A stretch of DNA of 26,076 nucleotides, taken from contig DBWO01000013.1 in assembly GCA_002309055.1 (NCBI GenBank), positions 832 through 26,907 on the forward strand. The letters run 5' to 3'. Position numbers and translations under genes: made by a program. The notes below the pieces were generated by a model. It was not told the origin of the DNA. It saw only the letters and a program-made list of their open reading frames with translations, and made no database searches. The stretch is from Ruminococcaceae bacterium UBA1236 (GTDB lineage: Bacteria; Bacillota; Clostridia; Oscillospirales; Acutalibacteraceae). Of this stretch, positions 1-7,562 are shown one piece after another (position 1 is the stretch's first letter; the number at the start of each line of letters is the position of its first letter).

Positions 1-423
1 AAGTTTAGTTTTAGTAAAGCATTAAAGAAAATTGATGACAATAAAATGAAACAAGAAGCAATAGATGCAGCAAAGAAAGAGGTTAAAGAAACAACTTTCA
101 AAGTAAATATTCAACCTATTGTTTTAAGTGAAGTTAAAAAGGTATGTGAAGAAATCAAAAATGATGCTAATGAAAAGTTAGTAAGATCTAATGCTGATAT
201 TAACGAAAGATTAACAAAACTAGAAAATGTTGTTGTTGCACTAGGAAATTACTTTGATGATTCTATCGGTGTTAGCGAAAGTAAGAAAACTGCATATCAT
301 GAAGCAGTAGATAATTTAACTAAAACTGATGAAGTAAAGCCTACAATAGTAATAGAGCAATTAGAAGTTAAAGAGGTAGCAACTACTAAAAAGAATACAG
401 AAACAGCAACTATTGAAAGATAG
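1..423 (+). CDS. Lys/Glu-rich protein of unknown function, 5'-truncated
   Basis: The reading frame is open from the first base to the TAG at 421-423 (about 140 residues), so the gene very likely begins before the window. The ATG at 46 has no Shine-Dalgarno sequence in front of it and is probably internal. The product is hydrophilic and rich in Lys, Glu, Val and Thr, with stretches that look helical or coiled-coil (around the repeated VKKVCEEIK-type pattern) and a Thr/Lys-rich tail. There is no signal peptide, membrane span or recognised catalytic motif. It lies 11 bp before the next gene and is probably co-transcribed with the two membrane-protein genes. A structural or accessory phage protein would fit the base composition and context, but I do not recognise a family. 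Confidence 0.6.
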   Translation, partial: KFSFSKALKKIDDNKMKQEAIDAAKKEVKETTFKVNIQPIVLSEVKKVCEEIKNDANEKLVRSNADINERLTKLENVVVALGNYFDDSIGVSESKKTAYHEAVDNLTKTDEVKPTIVIEQLEVKEVATTKKNTETATIER

Positions 424-434
424 GGGTTGATATT

Positions 435-938
435 ATGTCAAGCAAATCAAAATATATCCTTACAAGTGTGTTAGATTTTATATTCACTTATGGAGGTAGC
501 ACACTTGTAATTGGTATAAATTATATAACTGAAAACAACTTTAAATATAAATTAACAATTACAGGTATTATGATGTTGGTTGCACTTGTATTTACTGCAA
601 AGCATTTATTTGAAAAAGGGTATCGCAATAAAATGGATAACTTATTACAACTATTAGCTGCAACAAGTAATGAAGATGAGAAAATTGAAATAAATAATCA
701 AATAGAAACACTTAAAAAGAAACGAGCTATTTATGATAGAATAGTAATAATGCTACCATTTATGATACTTTATATTATTGCATATATGGGTGAAAAAGAA
801 TTACATACTTTAAAATATACAACAGGAATACTTTTAACAACATTAGGAGTAGGTGGTGTATTTAATGTAATGAAACAACCATTATATGATGAATATAAAA
901 AAGATAAAATTAAAAATAAATTATTAAAGAATAAGTAG
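435..938 (+). CDS. Four-span membrane protein of unknown function
   Basis: This is a 167-residue protein. The start ATG at 435 has an AGGGG ribosome site at 422-426, overlapping the previous stop. Four hydrophobic segments can be read at about residues 12-30, 41-58, 102-118 and 129-146. A charged, probably helical loop (about 60-100) separates the first pair from the second, and the tail is Lys-rich. There is no signal-cleavage site or enzyme motif. Codon use is AT-rich like its neighbours. The next gene's ribosome site overlaps its stop codon, so the two are probably translated together. Holin-like or other phage/element membrane roles are possible, but two hairpins joined by a long charged loop are not a family I can name. 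Confidence 0.7.
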   Translation: MSSKSKYILTSVLDFIFTYGGSTLVIGINYITENNFKYKLTITGIMMLVALVFTAKHLFEKGYRNKMDNLLQLLAATSNEDEKIEINNQIETLKKKRAIYDRIVIMLPFMILYIIAYMGEKELHTLKYTTGILLTTLGVGGVFNVMKQPLYDEYKKDKIKNKLLKNK

Positions 939-946
939 GTGTGAAG

Positions 947-1891
947 ATGAAAGAAATTGAAAACATAAAGCCAAGAGTTATGGCATTAAGAGTTAGAACA
1001 TTAGTTTTAACTGCAATAATAATTGTTACATTAGGGTTTTACTTATGTGTTAATGCAATTATTAAAACATTAGATTTAATAGATTTTGCTATATTAACAT
1101 TTATTCAAATCGTTACTCATTGTTTATACTTTCCAGATGGAGAAATATACGGAAGCAGAAATGAAAGATTAGTTAAGAATAGAACTATCTATAATGAAAA
1201 GGCAACACTTGTAAATAAGAAAATGCAATTTAATGAACTTAAAGAATATACAAAGGTTGATTTTGAAACTAGACAAAGAAGTTATATAGAAACTAAATGT
1301 GGTTATATTGGAATCACTTATGAAGATTATGAAGTAATCAAAAATAACTATTCTTTAAATCAAATTAAATCAAGTGAAAAATTAGAGTTTAATGGTAAAG
1401 TATTATTCTTATCAAGATATAAAAGAAAAGTGCTTATAACAATATTATTTAAGGAATTACCTGTTGGGTATAACGATCCTGAAACAATATTATCTGCACT
1501 TGATACTGATAGAACACATAAAATCATTGATAAATCAAGAAGTTATAAGATACAAGCATATATAAGAAAAATATTCATGGCTGTTGTTGTTGGTGGTGTA
1601 ATGGCATATATTGGTTATACTACAAAAGATGGTTTTGGAATAGATGATGTTGTAAAAATGTTAATGTATTTAACTTCTATACTTACAACAGCTATATTGT
1701 CTTATTCAAGTGGAGAAGTTTGCCAAAGGGTTTATAAATGTGAGTTTTATATTGAATTAGCATTATTTTTAGATAACTTCTTTGAGTGGTTATTAAGAAA
1801 TGAAGAAATAGATATACAAAATATAACTTTACAAGAAATAATAGAAATTCAAAAGAAAAAGAAAAATGCTATTAGTATTGAAACTTCATAA
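947..1891 (+). CDS. Multi-pass membrane protein of unknown function
   Basis: I chose the ATG at 947 because AGGTG at 937-941 lies at good spacing. The GTG at 941 in the same frame sits inside that ribosome site. The 314-residue product has hydrophobic segments at about 18-38 and 43-61, a large soluble central domain (about 65-200, rich in Lys, Glu, Tyr and Asn), then two more spans at about 207-224 and 235-253. An amphipathic, charged C-terminus ends in a Lys run. The 2+2 span layout around a soluble domain resembles an enlarged version of the gene before it, which suggests the two proteins act together in the membrane. No catalytic or binding motif is recognised. The last codons carry the -35 box of the promoter at 1878-1906. 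Confidence 0.7.
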   Translation: MKEIENIKPRVMALRVRTLVLTAIIIVTLGFYLCVNAIIKTLDLIDFAILTFIQIVTHCLYFPDGEIYGSRNERLVKNRTIYNEKATLVNKKMQFNELKEYTKVDFETRQRSYIETKCGYIGITYEDYEVIKNNYSLNQIKSSEKLEFNGKVLFLSRYKRKVLITILFKELPVGYNDPETILSALDTDRTHKIIDKSRSYKIQAYIRKIFMAVVVGGVMAYIGYTTKDGFGIDDVVKMLMYLTSILTTAILSYSSGEVCQRVYKCEFYIELALFLDNFFEWLLRNEEIDIQNITLQEIIEIQKKKKNAISIETS

Positions 1892-1906
1892 AAAGTTTTG
1901 TATAAT
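1878..1906 (+). promoter_or_regulatory. Strong sigma-A-type promoter for the candidate small RNA
   Basis: TTGAAA (1878-1883) and a perfect TATAAT (1901-1906) are separated by exactly 17 bp. The -35 box lies inside the last codons of the membrane-protein gene and the -10 box lies 10 bp after its stop. A start near 1912-1913 would put transcription directly into the first hairpin. AT-rich DNA gives chance matches, but box quality and spacing together make this one convincing. Confidence 0.75.
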
Positions 1907-1911
1907 ACAAG

Positions 1912-2018
1912 TAGGGTAATAATCTTTTAGTTGTTATCCTAAAAAACGTTTTGTCATCCGTTAAAGCCCAAACTTATAAAAGGTGGTAGTTTTAAATAAC
2001 TATCACTTTTTCTTTTTT
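1912..2018 (+). ncRNA. Candidate small RNA, about 105 nt
   Basis: The unit runs from just after a near-consensus promoter (1878-1906) to a strong terminator. The RNA would open with an 11-bp hairpin: 1912-1922 pairs with 1931-1941, including two G-U pairs, with loop 1923-1930. An unpaired-looking middle (1942-1982) follows, which includes a short self-complementary AAAACGTTTT and a pyrimidine/purine-mixed stretch. It ends in a 9-bp terminator hairpin and a long T tract. No open reading frame of useful length lies inside. I do not recognise an RNA family. It could instead be a decayed leader, but no gene follows for 250 bp. Confidence 0.5.
1983..2018 (+). terminator. Intrinsic terminator of the candidate small RNA
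   Basis: The arm at 1983-1991 pairs with 1998-2006 (9 bp, one G-U pair), with a 6-nt loop. The stem is followed directly by a T tract (TTTTTCTTTTTT). The hairpin and tract are textbook for a + strand intrinsic terminator. Confidence 0.8.
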
Positions 2019-2115
2019 ATTTTCTAAAATTGAAAATTATTTTAGCATAAAATCACTTTTATTCATCTATATTATTTTTGATAGAATGTTATCTTTTATT
2101 CAAATATTCAATTAT

Positions 2116-2140
2116 ACGCCTTTTTAGGCGTTTTTATTTT
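2116..2140 (+). terminator. Short terminator-like hairpin
   Basis: ACGCCT (2116-2121) pairs with AGGCGT (2126-2131) around a TTTT loop, followed by TTTTATTTT. The 6-bp stem is GC-rich within very AT-rich DNA. It could insulate the sigma-like gene from upstream transcription. Confidence 0.6.
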
Positions 2141-2144
2141 AACA

Positions 2145-2172
2145 TTGATAATTTATACTACTCTATTATAAA
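2145..2172 (+). promoter_or_regulatory. Possible promoter for the sigma/WG fusion gene
   Basis: TTGATA (2145-2150) and TATAAA (2167-2172) have a 16-bp spacer and lie directly after the 2116-2140 hairpin, giving a leader of about 95 nt. The AT-rich context makes chance matches likely. No ECF-type GGAAC/CGTC pair was seen that would point to self-regulation. Confidence 0.35.
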
Positions 2173-2275
2173 AACGGCTCAAAAACGATTTTACAATGGT
2201 TATATGGTGTTTTTGTCTATATCATATATTTATATAAATAAAATAAAAACACACTATGGATGGGAGTGTTATATT

Positions 2276-4294
2276 ATGAGCGAAGCTATAACCGGCTACG
2301 TGCAAGCTGTTTGTAACGGCGACACCGAGGCTCTTGCCAAGCTCTTTACCACAACTTTGAGGCCTTCTTATTACCTCGCCTTAAAGCTTTGCGGTAACAG
2401 GGAAGAGGCGGTCGAAGTTACCCAAAAAGCTTACGCAAAAGCTTTCTGCACCATTACCAAGCTCAAAAAGCCCGAGGCATTTGAGATTTGGGTAAGGCAA
2501 AATATCACCACTGTTTACAAGGATTCCCGCTCCTTCGTCTTTGATGACGCTGTCGCGGGTGCCCCCGAAACCACAAAAGAGTTTCTTTCACAGGATGTTT
2601 TCAGAAATTCTGCCAAAGCATCCGCCGCGCTCGCCGCGCTGGATAATCTCAGGCCCGAGCTAAGGATGGTTACCGTGCTTCACTATTATGTGAATATGCC
2701 GGTGCAGTCTATAGCCAAATTCCTGGGAGTATCGGACAGCACGGTGAACGCTCTGCTCACAAAGGCAAAAGGCGAAATATACACGGCCTGTGAAAGCGAG
2801 AGACCCGAGGCGGCGCCGGTAAGCGCTGTGCCCGTGCTCACCGCTCTTATGCAGGAGCAGATGTCGCATACACCTATTGACAACGGCGACATCCGCAATA
2901 TGTTTATCTATATTCAGGATATATTCAGCACATTCAGGCAGAATGAGGCGGCAAAGGGCAATATCTCCGCGGCTCCTTCGGGCAGTGAGTATTTCAAATC
3001 GGCGCCCTCTGTGCCCAATATGCCTCCCAAAGTTTCCTCACACCGTGATGAGGAGCAGTACGGTGAAGAGTCAAGAATTGATTTTGACCGTTTCGCCGAA
3101 GAGCCCGAAAGAAAGCCCGCAGCGGCTCCGGGGTTCATTGTGAAGATTCTTAACACCAGAATCGCTGGCAGGAAAATCAAAGATTATAATCTCAAGAAAA
3201 TCGGCATAATCGCCGGCGCCGTATTACTTGCGCTTATCATTATCATAGCCATAGCGTCACACGCGGGCAAAGATAAGAATAATAACAACAATAATAACAA
3301 CGAACCCGGCGCGAGCGTTGTCAACGTAAAAGAAGACGATTACAAGTGGATTGAGGGCGGATTTGAAGAGTGTGCCGACCTCGCTTATCTTGACAATAAT
3401 GCCGCTGTTTTCAAATACGCTCCCACAGGCAAATACGGCCTGATAGACTATGAGGGCAACCTCATGCTTCAGCCCATCTATGACGGCTTCAAGAGATGCG
3501 GCGAAGGCAGAGACTATACCAAAGAAAACGTAACCGTAGGCGCCAGCTCCTACCACACGCTTTATACCAAAGACGGCACCGACTATTATGTTTTCTATGA
3601 AAGCGGTGTTGCCATAGCGTCCGATAATCAACACGTACAGCACGGCTATAACCGTATGTACCTTGACAGCGATGTCAAGTACGATGAGCGTGACCGCTAT
3701 TATGAAGGCCTTGCTGCCGCTCAGAAAGACGGCAAATGGGGCTATGTAAGCCTTGAAACTGACAAGAAGGTTATCCCCTACGAATATGAGGCGGTTAACG
3801 ACCTCAACAACGTCGGTTCCTTCTCCTCCGACTTCTGCCGCCCGTTCACTAACGGCCTCGCGGCGGTTAAGAAAGACGGAATGATGGGCATAATCAACAC
3901 CAAGAACGATATCATCGTTCCGTTTGAATACACCGATATCCTTGTCGGTTCAAACGGCGTGTTCATCGCCAGGAAAGACGGCGTATGGGGCGTAATCCTT
4001 GTGGGTAACGCAATCAATACATTCAAGGGCGTCAACATCAAGATAAACGCTGTTGACGACGGTGTTCCCGTAAACGAAGAGGACGCCAAAACCTATATCT
4101 GCGTTGCGGATTCCGGCATCAATGTCAGAAGCGACGCGGGCAAAGACTTTGAAAAGATAGGCGAGCTTGCCGCCGAAGCGGAAGTAACCGGTTACGGCAC
4201 AAAAGCGGCCGCCGATAACGGCAAGGAATGGCTCAAGATTAAGTACGAAGACGGCTACGGTTACGTGCTTAAGGAGTTCATGGTCGAGAAATAA
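2276..4294 (+). CDS. Membrane-anchored ECF-type sigma factor fused to WG repeats and an SH3-like domain
   Basis: I chose the ATG at 2276 (672 residues) because GGGAG at 2262-2266 precedes it. An upstream in-frame ATG at 2078 would add 66 AT-coded residues read through intergenic signals. Residues about 8-85 look like sigma-70 region 2 (EAVEVTQKAYAKAF, then a conserved-looking Trp72). Residues about 118-170 look like region 4 with a helix-turn-helix (QSIAKFLGVSDSTVNALL). A Pro/Ser/Glu-rich linker follows, then one membrane span (about 309-329), a run of eight Asn, WG-type repeats near 386-410, 487-510, 533-556 and 566-580, and an SH3b-like end (about 606-672, with INVRSDAG and EWLKI). The order predicts an inside N-terminus and an outside sensor. 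No separate anti-sigma gene is adjacent. Domain calls are by eye, and loss of real sigma activity is possible. Confidence 0.8.
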   Translation: MSEAITGYVQAVCNGDTEALAKLFTTTLRPSYYLALKLCGNREEAVEVTQKAYAKAFCTITKLKKPEAFEIWVRQNITTVYKDSRSFVFDDAVAGAPETTKEFLSQDVFRNSAKASAALAALDNLRPELRMVTVLHYYVNMPVQSIAKFLGVSDSTVNALLTKAKGEIYTACESERPEAAPVSAVPVLTALMQEQMSHTPIDNGDIRNMFIYIQDIFSTFRQNEAAKGNISAAPSGSEYFKSAPSVPNMPPKVSSHRDEEQYGEESRIDFDRFAEEPERKPAAAPGFIVKILNTRIAGRKIKDYNLKKIGIIAGAVLLALIIIIAIASHAGKDKNNNNNNNNEPGASVVNVKEDDYKWIEGGFEECADLAYLDNNAAVFKYAPTGKYGLIDYEGNLMLQPIYDGFKRCGEGRDYTKENVTVGASSYHTLYTKDGTDYYVFYESGVAIASDNQHVQHGYNRMYLDSDVKYDERDRYYEGLAAAQKDGKWGYVSLETDKKVIPYEYEAVNDLNNVGSFSSDFCRPFTNGLAAVKKDGMMGIINTKNDIIVPFEYTDILVGSNGVFIARKDGVWGVILVGNAINTFKGVNIKINAVDDGVPVNEEDAKTYICVADSGINVRSDAGKDFEKIGELAAEAEVTGYGTKAAADNGKEWLKIKYEDGYGYVLKEFMVEK

Positions 4295-4531
4295 TCGGAT
4301 AACGAAGCGTTGAGGAAGACTAATTCTTTTACGGCTCACAGAGAGGCGGCAGGCTGCTGAGAATGCCGCCGGGCAAAAGTAAAAGAAACGCCCCTTCCGA
4401 GCTCTGTGCCGGTGAGGCACGGCGTAAATCTGCGTTAAAGAAAACGAGAGGTGCAGTAAGAGCACAATTTGGGTGGTACCACGGCCCGCGAGGGTCGCCC
4501 CATGCGAATTGTATTACTGCACCCATTTTTT
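4295..4531 (+). promoter_or_regulatory. Alanine T-box riboswitch controlling alaS
   Basis: Stem I can be drawn. GGAAG 4314-4318 pairs with CTTCC 4394-4398, and TTCTTTTAC 4324-4332 pairs with GTAAAAGAA 4379-4387. Together they frame a specifier loop whose 3' side holds GCC (4390-4392), an alanine codon. AGAGAG (4340-4345) and the GCGGCA/TGCCGC apical stem with a GGCTGCTGAGAA loop match the conserved T-box head. The T-box sequence GGGTGGTACCACGG (from 4471) has TGGT at 4474-4477, which can pair with the ACCA end of tRNA-Ala. The terminator pairs 4450-4459 with 4514-4523 and ends in T's at 4526-4531. Uncharged tRNA-Ala should favour antitermination. The leader begins right after the stop codon of the gene before it. 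Confidence 0.95.
4450..4531 (+). terminator. T-box conditional terminator
   Basis: GGTGCAGTAA (4450-4459) is perfectly complementary to TTACTGCACC (4514-4523), and ACAATT (4464-4469) pairs with AATTGT (4507-4512). A run of six T's follows. The competing antiterminator uses the T-box sequence from 4471. Confidence 0.85.
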
Positions 4532-4561
4532 GTTAATAATCATATTTGGAGGTAATATATT

Positions 4562-7192
4562 ATGGAATGGATGGGACTCAACGAGATAAGAAAAAAGTAT
4601 CTCGAGTTCTTTGAATCAAAAGGTCATCTCGCTCTGCCGAGTTTTTCGCTCGTGCCTCAGGGAGACAAGAGTCTGCTGCTCATCAACGCGGGTATGGCTC
4701 CGCTCAAAAAGTATTTCACCGGTGAGCAGACTCCGCCCTGTCCCAGGGTGACCACCTGCCAGAAGTGCATCCGCACCCCCGATATCGAGAGGGTCGGCAT
4801 CACCGCGCGTCACGGCACTTATTTTGAAATGCTCGGCAACTTCTCATTCGGCGATTATTTCAAGCACGAGGCCACACGCTGGGCATGGGAATTCTGTACC
4901 GAAGTAATGAAGATGCCCGTTGATAAGCTTCACGTTACGGTCTATCTTGATGATGACGAGGCTTATGATATATGGACTAAAGAAATCGGCGTCGCACCCG
5001 ATCACATTTCAAGGCTCGGCAAGGAAGACAACTTCTGGGAGCACGGCGCGGGTCCCTGCGGCCCCTGCAGTGAGATTTACTTTGACAGAGGCGAAAAATA
5101 CGGTTGCGGTTCACCGGACTGTAAGGTCGGCTGTGACTGCGACAGATTCACCGAATTCTGGAATCTCGTTTTCACGCAGTTTGAAAACGACGGCAACAAT
5201 AACTACACAAGGCTCAAAAACTGCAATATAGACACCGGTATGGGTCTTGAGCGCCTTGCCTGCATAATGCAGGGCGTTGACAATCTCTTTGAGGTTGACA
5301 CCGTAAGAAACATTATGAAGCACGTTATTGATATAGCGGGCATTCAGTATCACGATAACGAAAAGAATGATATCTCTCTGAGAGTTATCACCGACCATAT
5401 CAGAAGCACCACCTTTATGATAGGTGACGGCGTTATGCCTTCAAACGAGGGCAGAGGTTATGTGCTCCGCCGCCTTCTCAGGCGCGCCGCAAGGCACGGC
5501 CGTCTGCTCGGCATAGAGGACACCTTCCTTTACAAAGTGTGTGAAACCGTTATCAAAGAAAACGCGGACGCTTACCCCAACCTTGTTGAAAAGCACGACC
5601 TTATCGTAAAGGTTATAAAGGCGGAGGAAGAGAGTTTCAACAAGACTATCGACACAGGCCTCACTCTGCTTGAGGAAATCATTGCCGCCACACAGGGCGA
5701 CACTGTTTCCGGCGCGGACGCGTTCAGGCTTCAGGACACTTTCGGTTTCCCGATTGACCTTACAAAAGAGCTTCTCGAGGAGAAGGGCATGAAGGTTGAC
5801 CTTGCCGAATATGAACGTCTATACAACGAGAGCAGAGCCGCCGCAAGGGCAGCGCGCAAGGACGCGGGCGCCGAGGCATGGAAAGGCTCGGGCGCTTCTC
5901 TCAAGGATATCCCCGCTACGGAATTCCTCGGCTACACCGCTTATACCTGCAAGGCAAAGGTGCTTGCTCTTATAGCAGGAGGTGAGAGAGCCGATTTCAT
6001 AAACGCGGAGAGCGACGCCGCTGTTGTGCTTGACAAAACCGTATTTTACGGCGAGAGCGGCGGTCAGGTAGGCGACAAAGGCGTGCTCGATTTCGGCTCG
6101 GCTGTGTTTGAGGTGAGCACCGTCACCAAGACTGCCGACGGCAACTTTATCCATATCGGCAAAATCGTCAGCGGTGAAAGCATTTCAACAGGTGACGAAT
6201 GCACCGCGAAAATAGATGTCCCTTCAAGAGAGGCGACAGCGAGAAACCACACCGCCGCCCACCTTCTGCAGGCATCCCTCAGAGAGGCGCTCGGCACTCA
6301 CGTTGAGCAGGCGGGACAGCTTGTTAATTCAGATGCAGTAAGGTTTGACTTCACTCATTTTTCCGCCCTTACCGGTGAGGAAATCAGGAAGGTTGAAAAC
6401 AGAGTCAACGAAATCATCATGAAGGCTCTTCCCGTAACCGTCACCGAAATGGCGATTGAAGAGGCCAAGAAGCAGGGCGCGATGGCGCTCTTCGGCGAGA
6501 AATACGGCGACGTTGTCAGAGTTGTAAAAGCGGGCGATTTCTCAACCGAGCTCTGCGGCGGCACACATGTTGCGAATACAGGAAACATAGGCCTTTTCCG
6601 CATCGTTTCCGAGTCATCTGTAGCAGCGGGCGTGCGCCGAATTGAAGGCGTTACCGGCTTCGGAGTTATCAATTTCATAAATGAAAACGCAGACCTTATC
6701 GCAAGGACCGCCGCTAATATGAAACTCACAAACGCGGGCGATATCGACAAGAGAGCATCTGCCCTTATGGCGGAGCTCAAGGCGGCCGAAAAAGAGAGTG
6801 AAAAGCTTAAGAGCGAGCTTTCATCCCTCAAAACGGGCGACATTATGGGCGGCGCTGAGGATGTTGACGGCATAAAGCTTGTCACAGCATCCGTTGAAGG
6901 CGTTGAGCCGGGTGAGCTCAGAAATATGTGCGACAAGGCAAAGGATGACGATGACCTTGTAATGTTCATCTGCGGCAAAGGCGCGAACGGCGCGAATTTT
7001 GCCTGCGCGTGCGGCAAAAACGCAGTGGCTAGAGGCGCTCACGCGGGCAACCTCGTCAGAGCAATCGCTTCAATAGCGGGCGGCTCAGGCGGCGGCAGAC
7101 CTGACAGCGCGATGGCAGGCACCAAGTCAACCGATAAGCTCGATGAGGCGGTAGCCGCGGTTAAAGAAACACTCGGATCAATGTTAAAATAA
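4562..7192 (+). CDS. alaS: Alanine--tRNA ligase
   Basis: This cytoplasmic class II aminoacyl-tRNA synthetase charges tRNA-Ala. At 876 residues it is full length for the family. The N-terminus (LNEIRKKYLEFFESKGH) and the catalytic core (RHGTYFEMLGNFSFGDYF, then GAGPCGPCSEI and NIDTGMGLERL) are typical. A Cys-rich insert (CGSPDCKVGCDCD) sits in the core. The editing domain has its zinc ligands in HTAAHLL and CGGTH, and the C-terminal region ends with GSGGGRPD. The start ATG has GGAGG at 4548-4552. The T-box directly upstream has an alanine specifier, which independently supports the identity. It is the first gene of a compact run through ispF. No defect was seen. Confidence 0.98.
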   Translation: MEWMGLNEIRKKYLEFFESKGHLALPSFSLVPQGDKSLLLINAGMAPLKKYFTGEQTPPCPRVTTCQKCIRTPDIERVGITARHGTYFEMLGNFSFGDYFKHEATRWAWEFCTEVMKMPVDKLHVTVYLDDDEAYDIWTKEIGVAPDHISRLGKEDNFWEHGAGPCGPCSEIYFDRGEKYGCGSPDCKVGCDCDRFTEFWNLVFTQFENDGNNNYTRLKNCNIDTGMGLERLACIMQGVDNLFEVDTVRNIMKHVIDIAGIQYHDNEKNDISLRVITDHIRSTTFMIGDGVMPSNEGRGYVLRRLLRRAARHGRLLGIEDTFLYKVCETVIKENADAYPNLVEKHDLIVKVIKAEEESFNKTIDTGLTLLEEIIAATQGDTVSGADAFRLQDTFGFPIDLTKELLEEKGMKVDLAEYERLYNESRAAARAARKDAGAEAWKGSGASLKDIPATEFLGYTAYTCKAKVLALIAGGERADFINAESDAAVVLDKTVFYGESGGQVGDKGVLDFGSAVFEVSTVTKTADGNFIHIGKIVSGESISTGDECTAKIDVPSREATARNHTAAHLLQASLREALGTHVEQAGQLVNSDAVRFDFTHFSALTGEEIRKVENRVNEIIMKALPVTVTEMAIEEAKKQGAMALFGEKYGDVVRVVKAGDFSTELCGGTHVANTGNIGLFRIVSESSVAAGVRRIEGVTGFGVINFINENADLIARTAANMKLTNAGDIDKRASALMAELKAAEKESEKLKSELSSLKTGDIMGGAEDVDGIKLVTASVEGVEPGELRNMCDKAKDDDDLVMFICGKGANGANFACACGKNAVARGAHAGNLVRAIASIAGGSGGGRPDSAMAGTKSTDKLDEAVAAVKETLGSMLK

Positions 7193-7207
7193 ACGGAGGA
7201 TGAAAAA

Positions 7208-7546
7208 ATGGATTGCATTTTCTGTAAAATAGTCGCCGGAGAAATCCCTTCGGCAAAGGTCTATGAGGACGACACGGTTGTTGCTTTTAACGACCTTGAG
7301 CCGCAGGCTCCCGTGCACGTGCTTATTATCCCCAAACAGCATATTGCTTCAATGGCGGAAATCGACGAAAGAAACAGCGCGGTAGTTGCTCACATATTTG
7401 AGGTTGCGGCGATTATCGCAAAGGAAAAAGGCCTTGATGACGGCTTCAGAGTTGTCAGCAACTGCGGCGAAAGCGCGGGACAGAGCGTTAAGCATCTGCA
7501 CTTTCACCTGATGGGCGGGCGTGAATTCGGCTGGCCCGCCGGCTGA
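7208..7546 (+). CDS. HIT-family nucleotide hydrolase (HinT-like)
   Basis: This 112-residue protein has the histidine-triad signature H96-L-H98-F-H100-L near its end. The N-terminus DCIFCKIVAGEIPS is typical of the HinT branch, with Cys3/Cys6 that in relatives can bind zinc. Family members hydrolyse purine nucleoside phosphoramidates such as aminoacyl-AMP adducts in the cytoplasm. GGAGG lies 9-12 bp before the ATG, 15 bp after alaS. Placement beside an aminoacyl-tRNA synthetase agrees with a housekeeping role in clearing aminoacyl-adenylates, but that link is inference. The protein is full length and intact. Confidence 0.93.
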   Translation: MDCIFCKIVAGEIPSAKVYEDDTVVAFNDLEPQAPVHVLIIPKQHIASMAEIDERNSAVVAHIFEVAAIIAKEKGLDDGFRVVSNCGESAGQSVKHLHFHLMGGREFGWPAG

Positions 7547-7562
7547 TACGGGAGGAATAAAA

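Larger units (their letters stand above)
1..2140. mobile_element. AT-rich foreign-looking segment (putative end of prophage or integrated element)
   Basis: This stretch is about 30% G+C by eye, against about 50-55% in the genes after 2276. Its genes favour TTA, AGA and ATA codons, while the later genes favour CTC/CTT, CGC/AGG and ATC. It holds a truncated Lys/Glu-rich gene, two multi-pass membrane proteins and a small-RNA-like unit, all on the + strand, and ends in two hairpin terminators. No integrase, transposase, capsid or tail gene is visible and the left end is outside the window. The element type and exact right boundary (somewhere between about 2020 and 2275) are therefore inference. 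An assembly junction would look similar. Confidence 0.45.
2019..2275. other. AT-rich intergenic stretch at the compositional boundary
   Basis: No credible gene lies here. It contains a second terminator-like hairpin (2116-2140), a possible promoter for the sigma-like gene (2145-2172), a short direct repeat of AAAAACG within 2168-2187, and an inverted repeat GTGTTTTT (2207-2214) / AAAAACAC (2245-2252) around a very AT-rich core. The change in composition is complete by the ATG at 2276. No tRNA end or obvious att core is visible. Confidence 0.5.

Noticed and set aside
1912..2018. tracrRNA for a CRISPR-Cas system
   Set aside because: A short stretch (ATCCGTTA) recalls tracrRNA, but there is no repeat array, no cas gene and no anti-repeat match in the window.
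2078..2275. N-terminal extension of 66 residues on the sigma/WG protein
   Set aside because: It reads through AT-rich intergenic signals, including a terminator-like hairpin, and has no ribosome site. The ATG at 2276 has GGGAG at good spacing and begins the sigma-like homology.
3257..3643. Minus-strand ORF of 128 codons inside the sigma/WG gene
   Set aside because: It is a shadow of the real gene. It has no ribosome site, and the + strand frame carries clear domain homology.
6355..7017. Minus-strand ORF of 220 codons inside alaS
   Set aside because: Long antisense ORFs are common opposite GC-rich coding sequence. alaS is intact here and no ribosome site or homology supports the reverse frame.
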